This document shows, in pieces, positions 44,676 to 49,863 of a stretch of DNA of 49,863 nucleotides (position 1 is the stretch's first letter; every line of letters begins with the position of its first letter). The stretch spans positions 1 to 49,863 of the forward strand of contig FLMG01003475.1 in NCBI GenBank assembly GCA_900088475.1. The letters are read 5' to 3'. The notes under the pieces were generated by a model. It did not search any database. It was given only the letters and a program-made list of their open reading frames with translations, and was not told the origin of the DNA. This DNA comes from Hyphochytrium catenoides. Its lineage: Eukaryota > Sar > Hyphochytriomycetes > Hyphochytriales > Hyphochytriaceae. The position numbers were made by a program, and so were the translations under genes.

Positions 44676-46434
44676 CTACGTATCCCTGGTTAGCAATTCA
44701 TAGATCCTCTGGTGTCCACCGAGACGGGCAAAGTCCGCGGCACTGTTTCCATAGATATCTTGAGCCTCTTTCTCCGCTCCCTCCTCCAACAGCCTCTTCA
44801 CCATCCCTTCCGCTCCCTTTGCGGCAGCTGCCATAAGAAGGGTTGAGCGGTCGCTTCTGTCTCTCGAGAATGAGGTGAGATGCGGAGCAAGGAGAGGATC
44901 TTCGAGGAGAGACGCCGCCCTAGAGAAACTGCCCAGTTGGAAAACTTCCCATATTGCCATATCGAACGTAAGATAGAGAGGATCTAATCTATGAAGTCTG
45001 TCGACTGTTGGCTGAGGGGGAATTATTGAGGGAGAAGGGACTGCGGAAGACTGTAGGAGAAGCGCAAGATCTCTTCTGAGCCTCTTGGCTACTGCCGTGC
45101 TGTCCGTGCCTGGGAGCTGATGAATCTGGCGAAAGAAAGAGAGAGGAGATTAGGTTCTAAGGCCTCCAAGGGAGACGTTGAGCTAGATGACGTATGGACT
45201 ACCTTTGGCGGCTGAGGAAGGAAGACCACATCGTCATCCTCTTCCCTCTCGTCATTCTGTGCTGCTCTTAGCTGTGCTACTGCTGATTCTGCAGGCCCTC
45301 GAGATGCCTGAGCAAGCGGTCTCTTCCTCTCCCTTCCTCGATCCTAGTAACAACCACTAGGTCACTTTTCGAGATCTACTTCTCGGGGTGTCATCCTTTC
45401 CTCCGACTTTCTCTGTTTGTCTATCTGTCTGTCTGTCTCTTCTCCCTCTCTCTCGCTCGCACAGATTCTGGGACACTCACTCTCTCACTCTCTCTACCCT
45501 CTCTCTTTCCGCCACTTTGTCTCTTGATGTCTTGCTTCCTTTTCTTACTGCTACAATCGCCCCGATGCGTTCCATTTCTTCTCTCTCATCTATGGGTTCT
45601 CTTTCCTCCCTTCCTCCTGTCCTTTCTGAAATTGTCTCTCTACATTCAGAAAAAGTTTGCCCTTGTAGCTCGCTTCTACCTACCGTCTGGCTCCTGGCTA
45701 GCTGTCTGTCTGATGAGCTGGGATCTACAGGAGAAAAGGAACCATCGCTGCGCAGCTCCACCACTAGTGCGGGAGAAAAGAGAGAAGAGTGACAGCCACA
45801 GAAAGCGAAGACCGTGAGACAGAGAGAAAGAAAATGTGAGAGATAGAGACACACTAAAAGACAGAGAGAACAGACGTAGGGAGAAAGAGAGAGAGAGGGC
45901 GTGTAAAGTAAGGAGAGCAATATTGGGAGAGAAGCTTTTAAGAGAGCATCCGAAGACAGCAAACGAAGAGATGGATGAGAAGGGGAGAAAGATAGAAAAG
46001 AGAGGGAAGAGAGAGATCGATCAAACGGCAAGAGAGAAAGACCGATCAGGGGAAGCAAGCAGAGAAAAAGAGAGGAATGCTAATAAAAGTTCCTTACTCG
46101 TGCAGGAGAGAGGTGTTCCTCTAAGTATCTTCAGTACATCTTCCCGCGGGACGAGCCTCGCTCCTGAGATCTTCTCCCCACAGACTGGGCACTTCACCTT
46201 CCTCTCTGGAGCAGAAGCGAAGAGCCCATGTCTTGCTCTCTTTCTCCCTTTGTTCTCTCCCTCTCTTGTTCTATCTAGCAGCCGCGCCTCGTAGGCCAGA
46301 AAGGTCTCTCTATCGAAGGCTCGGGAGTGAGGTCGACACTCTCTTCCAACCACAGGGTCAATGATCCTCTTCAGGCCCAGGGGACAGAGCAAGCTCTCTA
46401 GAGAGAAAGAGACCTCTACATTGCTGCTCTCCAT
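44676..46434 (-). CDS. PIAS-type SP-RING SUMO ligase-like protein with SIM and ankyrin repeats
   Basis: Predicted SUMO E3 ligase. Exons: 46434-46098, 45763-45684, 45343-45203, 45125-44676. Introns are GT-AG with matching phases; 335 residues from the ATG at 46434. An SP-RING at about 11-105 reads SLLCPLGLKRIIDPV, then C33 and H36 (ECRPH), then KCPVCGEK (C82, C85). This resembles PIAS proteins but has C-x2-H instead of C-x-H and a basic insertion (about 50-80, KGRKRAR) between the zinc-ligand pairs. MVELRSDGSFSPV follows, matching the acidic-DG-aromatic segment after PIAS SP-RINGs. Exon 3 has a basic patch (RERKRP) and a typical SUMO-interacting motif, EEDDDVVFLP (VVFL at 178-181). The C-terminus (about 242-333) is ankyrin-like: a degenerate first repeat, then STLLMAAAAKGAEGMVKRLL and a partial last one. 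The N-terminus may extend upstream (46549-46650); no SAP or PINIT domain was identified. Confidence 0.82.
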
Positions 46435-46531
46435 TCTCTCTCCTGAGCCTCCGCCGCGGACTTCCTGATCCTTCTTCTTCTCCTCTTTCTCTGCGTGCTC
46501 CCTTGTATCAACCAGTCTCTCATGGAGTCTT

Positions 46532-46650
46532 GCTGCTTGGCTCTTTCACCTCTTCGACGCCAAAGGCGGCATACTGCCTCTCATGAGAGCTTCCATGCAG
46601 TGCTTGATCATAATAAGGGCCCGGGTAGAAGTACAACCGAGAGAGACAAC
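46532..46650 (-). other. Candidate upstream coding segment of the SP-RING gene
   Basis: In the frame of the SP-RING exon, sequence upstream of the ATG at 46434 stays open to a TGA at 46546-46548 and is open again from 46549 to 46650 (TSTRALIMIKHCMEALMRG...). Both sides read as ordinary protein. Either a 42-base intron (46574-46533, GTATGC...AAGCAG, phase 1 on both sides) removes the TGA, or the true start is downstream and the upstream part is not coding. Confidence 0.4.
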
Positions 46651-46699
46651 TCAATGCAGAAGAAGTGGTTTGAGAGAGTATGATCGTGCGCAATTTCGG

Positions 46700-46796
46700 A
46701 CAGGAACAGAGAGAGAGAAAGAGAAAGAACAATAGAGAGACTCATCAGACGAAGGAGAGAAGAGAGGGAGAGAGACAGAGACAGAGAGAGACAGAG

Positions 46797-46830
<34 letters not shown>

Positions 46831-47554
46831 CAGAGAGGGAGAGAGAGGGAGAGAGAGGCCCAGAGAGGAAGAGAGATGGAGAGCAGGGAGGGAGATAGAC
46901 GAAGAGAGAAAAGAGAGAAAGAGAAAGAGAGAGAAAGAGAGAGTGAGAAAGAGAGAGGAAGACAGAACAGGCAGGGCAGAGAGTGAGTTTCACTATCTTC
47001 CAAGCCCAGAAACTTCTTCTGACACAGAGAGAGGGCTTTGTCATCATTACCGTTAGCGGCTTGCAGGGAATCTTTGTCGACAAGATCTGTCTTCTGCCTT
47101 TCTCTAGGAAAGACACCGATCTCAGTTCTCTCTCTCCCTCTGTCTCTCTCTCACACTCTCTCTCTCCCATTCCCTCACTCTCACTCACACTCTCCGTGCT
47201 TATACTCGTCACTCTTTATCTCAAGGGTTTCTCTCTCCCATGCTCTGTCTCTCTTCATGTCAACTCTTCTTACTCTCTCCTAATCGTGCTTCCCCTGCGC
47301 TCTAGGAGCGCTGAGTGGCTTTCTCCCACGCTGTCTCCTCTTCTGCTCTCAACCTCCGTGCTGCCTTTCCCTTCGGCCCTCAGAGACGTCATTGCACTTC
47401 CCGCTTGGTTCTCTCTTCCCATCGTTATCGCGCTTCTCTTTCTCTCTGTGTGCCGCCATCTGCTGCCTCCTCCGGCAATTTTTCTTCTCGTTCCTCTTCT
47501 TCTGAGGTGCTCAGTTCCTTGCTTCGACGTGAGAAAGAGTAAGGAGCATTTCCA
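46700..47554. other. Spacer with GA tract then CT tract
   Basis: Lies between the SP-RING gene (-) and TIP41 (+), divergent. The plus strand is GA-rich at about 46700-46960 and CT-rich at about 47110-47290. Between them (about 46985-47105) is ordinary-complexity sequence that could be a further 5' exon of the SP-RING gene: an acceptor CTAG lies on the minus strand at 47104-47107. This could not be confirmed. Confidence 0.5.
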
Positions 47555-49580
47555 ATGGCCAACGTAGCTGAAGGGGAGAGAAAGGCAGAAGGTCGTGATG
47601 GGACAAAGAAGGAAGAAAGAGAGGCAAAGAGAAGCGAGCTCTTTGGCTCAGAGATGCTTTCAGGATTCTTTGATGCAGAGAATGGAGGAGAGGAACTTCT
47701 CAACGCCGTGCTCACGTCCTTTGACAGCATCCTCAAGCACACCGAAGGAGAGACACAGGATGAAGAGAGAGAAAGACAGGGAGAAGGGAACGAAGAAGAG
47801 AGAAAGATGGGTTTCTCTCTGCTCCCGGACGGCCTTGGCATCGCACTGAATGGCTGGCTTCTCTTCTCCTGTAAGAACCGGATCACTCCGCAGTTGGACG
47901 TCGAAGCGTATGTGCTCTTCTTGTGCTCCGCTGACTTGCTCCGCAGTCTGCCTCTCTCGTCCGCCTCGTAGATACTCTCACACTCTATCTTTCTCTTTTA
48001 TTCTCTGCCTATCCATTTCCAGATGAGTCTCTCTCTGTGCCCTATGTCTCTCTCTCCCCAGCGTCCGCTCGCTTCTCCTCTCTGTATGGCTTTGTAACTC
48101 TCGTCTAGTCTGGTCTGCCTCGATAGTTCTTCTGCCTGTTGATCCTCCCCTTCTCTCCCTCTCTTATGTTCTGCAGCATGGGCTCTCGGCTTGGGATGCG
48201 GCAAATGCCTGAGATGGTCTACGGAAGGAATCAACTGCAGCTCCATCACTTGCCTTCTTCTCTTTCTCTCTCTTTCATAACCTATGAAGCACTGCAGCGC
48301 TGCTTCTTCTCAGAAGGAGGAGAGACGGAACAGATTGCAATCTCTGTTGCGGAAGAGTGGAAAAAGAGCAGGAGGTACTGGCAGAAAAGGAGCTTGGGAA
48401 AGGAGACAGAAAAGGAGTCCGCTAGAAAGAGAGAGAAGAAAAGGAAGGGAGAGAGTGAAAGACAGAGAGAGAAAGACCAGGAAAGGAGAGGAAGAGAAAG
48501 GACGAGAAAGAGCGGCTGACGAAGCACTGTGCTGTGCTTTGAGAGAAGGAGAGTGGTGGATAAAGAGCTTGTCTGTGCCGAAGACACGGGAACAGAGAGC
48601 CGAGAGAGAGAGAGAGACTGGGAGAAGAGCATATTTCTCGTTCACGCTTTTTATCTCTCCAGCTTAGAAGGTCTAAAGGTTGTGGAGCTACCCTTTGACT
48701 GGACCTACACCACGGACTATGGAGGAAGCTTAAAAGTCTATTGCCAAGAAGAAGGCGGACCGAAGGTCAAGCACTCCTTCTCTCTCATTCTCTTTCTATC
48801 TCTTTCTCTCTTTTCCCCCTCTTTCTCCCTCTTCCGCCTTTTCTCTCTCTCTTTCCCTCTTCTCTACCTGGATATCTTATCCTTTACATCGGTTCTTCCT
48901 TTCTTCTCGTCATCCTGTTTCTCCCTCCTTTTTCTGAGTTTCCTTTGGACTCATTAAGTCAAACATTATTCTCATCTCGCTACTCTCTGCACAAAAAAGC
49001 TTGCTGGCCAGGACAGGAAAGAGACAATATCACGGACAGAGGAAAAGATTGACTATGAGCTCCTACGCCGCCCTGACCCCATCCTCTGGTACGACGAGGT
49101 GACGCTCTTTGAAGACGAGCTACACGATCATGGGCATGCCTGCATGAGCGTGAAAGTGGTGAGCCTCTTCTATTAGTCTTTCTCTTTCCTTCCGTCTTTG
49201 TCATGTGCCTCTCCTCCCTCTCTTTCCTCCTCTCTCTCTCGACACTCTCTCTCTATCTTCCCCGCCATTATCTGCCTTATCCTTTGTGCCCATATCTCTT
49301 ATGTCTCTTATGTTATGCCTCTTTCTTCATACTTTGTGCCCTACGTTTGGTCGCTAGGGCTAACGCTCTCCTTCTCAATTACTTTTCACCTTGTTCCTGC
49401 TTATCTCTTAATCTCATCTGGCAGCGGGTGATGCCTGGCAGCTTCTTCCTCCTTTGTCGTTTCTGGATGCGCTTGGATGGCGTGGTAGTCCGGGTCAATG
49501 ACGCTCGAGTATTCCACCAGTTTGGAAAGGACTACGTTCTGCGAGAGATCAATAGGAAAGAGTTCAAGTTTAACTCAAAG
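47555..49580 (+). CDS. TIP41: TIP41-like protein (TIPRL), 3' end beyond window
   Basis: Conserved regulator of type 2A-family phosphatases; yeast Tip41 acts with Tap42 in TOR signalling. Exons: 47555-47907, 48177-48374, 48663-48765, 49012-49158, 49425-49580, all phase-consistent. A donor (GTAAGG) follows 49580 and the remaining C-terminal exon lies past the window edge. 319 codons are visible. Landmarks in family order: GWLLFSCKNRI, MRQMPEMVYGRNQLQLHH, AEEWKKSRR, PFDWTYTTDYGGSLK, EVTLFEDELHDHGHACMSVK, then RVMPGSFFLLCRFWMRLDGV and FGKDYVLREINRKE. The roughly 95-residue Glu/Lys/Arg-rich N-terminus is longer than in animals. The exon 3 donor (AAG, then GTCAAG) is the weakest junction. Introns 1, 3 and 4 are CT-rich; intron 2 is GA-rich. 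Confidence 0.93.
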
Positions 49581-49863
49581 GTAAGGCAGGGCAAGCAAAA
49601 TGAGAAAAAAGAAAGGAAGAGGAAACTGGACTTCCCGTCATTTTGCAACCTTAAGATATGAAGGCAGTCTACCTCACCTACTCAGAAAGAGCCGAGAGAG
49701 AGGGAGAGATATAGAGAGAAATACATGGAGGCAGCTATAAGGGAGGAGGGTAGCAAGTTGAGAAGGGTAGGGAGACGAAGAGAGAGAAAGAGACTGGTCA
49801 ATGAGAACAGAGAAAGAGTGAGAGAGGTAAAGGATGTAGAGAATGGGGGCGCTTTTCAGGAAG
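49581..49863. other. TIP41 intron running off the window
   Basis: Begins with a GTAAGG donor and becomes GA-rich after about 49690. No acceptor with a matching C-terminal exon was found before the window ends. Confidence 0.6.

Noticed and set aside
45477-46058. 193-codon minus-strand frame
   Set aside because: It is CT-rich intron followed by exon 2 of the SP-RING gene read through both splice sites; only 45684-45763 is supported as coding.
44676-46434. Nse2/Mms21-type SUMO ligase or a U-box protein such as NOSIP
   Set aside because: The SLLCPLG start, the spacing to C-P-V-C and the following acidic-DG-aromatic segment fit PIAS proteins better; the upstream and downstream sequence does not fit NOSIP.

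Overview
This window is nuclear DNA of a microbial eukaryote. Conserved genes are split by short GT-AG introns whose phases can be followed exon by exon, intergenic DNA is long and repeat-rich, and there is an internal run of TTAGGG telomere-type repeats. A basic helix-loop-helix protein that also carries a PAS domain argues against a land plant or a fungus. Together with a cAMP-receptor-like (class E) seven-helix receptor it fits a protist, perhaps a stramenopile alga; that placement is inference and is weak. No rRNA, tRNA, CRISPR, viral or bacterial feature was recognised.

Left and centre (1-39,860) are gene-sparse. In order the region holds: a disordered protein with an unusual C-terminal block (2,658-3,452, +); a four-exon membrane alpha/beta hydrolase (3,922-6,031, -); a small open frame (8,965-9,132, +); a second protein with the same C-terminal block (9,614-10,366, -); a nest of diverged repeats (14,127-16,305); a single-exon type II membrane glycosyltransferase (17,451-19,970, -); another copy of one repeat (21,434-23,024) with four TTAGGG units beside it; a third protein with the C-terminal block (23,570-24,115, -); a six-exon seven-transmembrane receptor (26,544-29,279, -); a bHLH-PAS transcription factor (32,217-33,600, -); and a foldback inverted repeat (37,779-37,975).

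The right end (39,861-49,863) is a dense housekeeping block. It holds the 18S rRNA methyltransferase Bud23 (-), the splicing factor SPF27/BCAS2 (+), a PIAS-type SP-RING SUMO ligase-like protein with a SUMO-interacting motif and C-terminal ankyrin repeats (-), and the PP2A/TOR regulator TIP41 (+, cut by the window edge). Introns and spacers here are full of long strand-asymmetric CT or GA tracts, and these generate many spurious Ser/Leu/Phe- or Glu/Arg-rich open frames.

The observation most likely to be new is the three-member protein family. The proteins are otherwise unalike, but near the C-terminus each carries an ungapped 22-residue block with invariant His, Arg, Ala, Glu, Ser, Asp, Ile and Pro. 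I do not recognise this block. The second is the SP-RING plus SIM plus ankyrin architecture.
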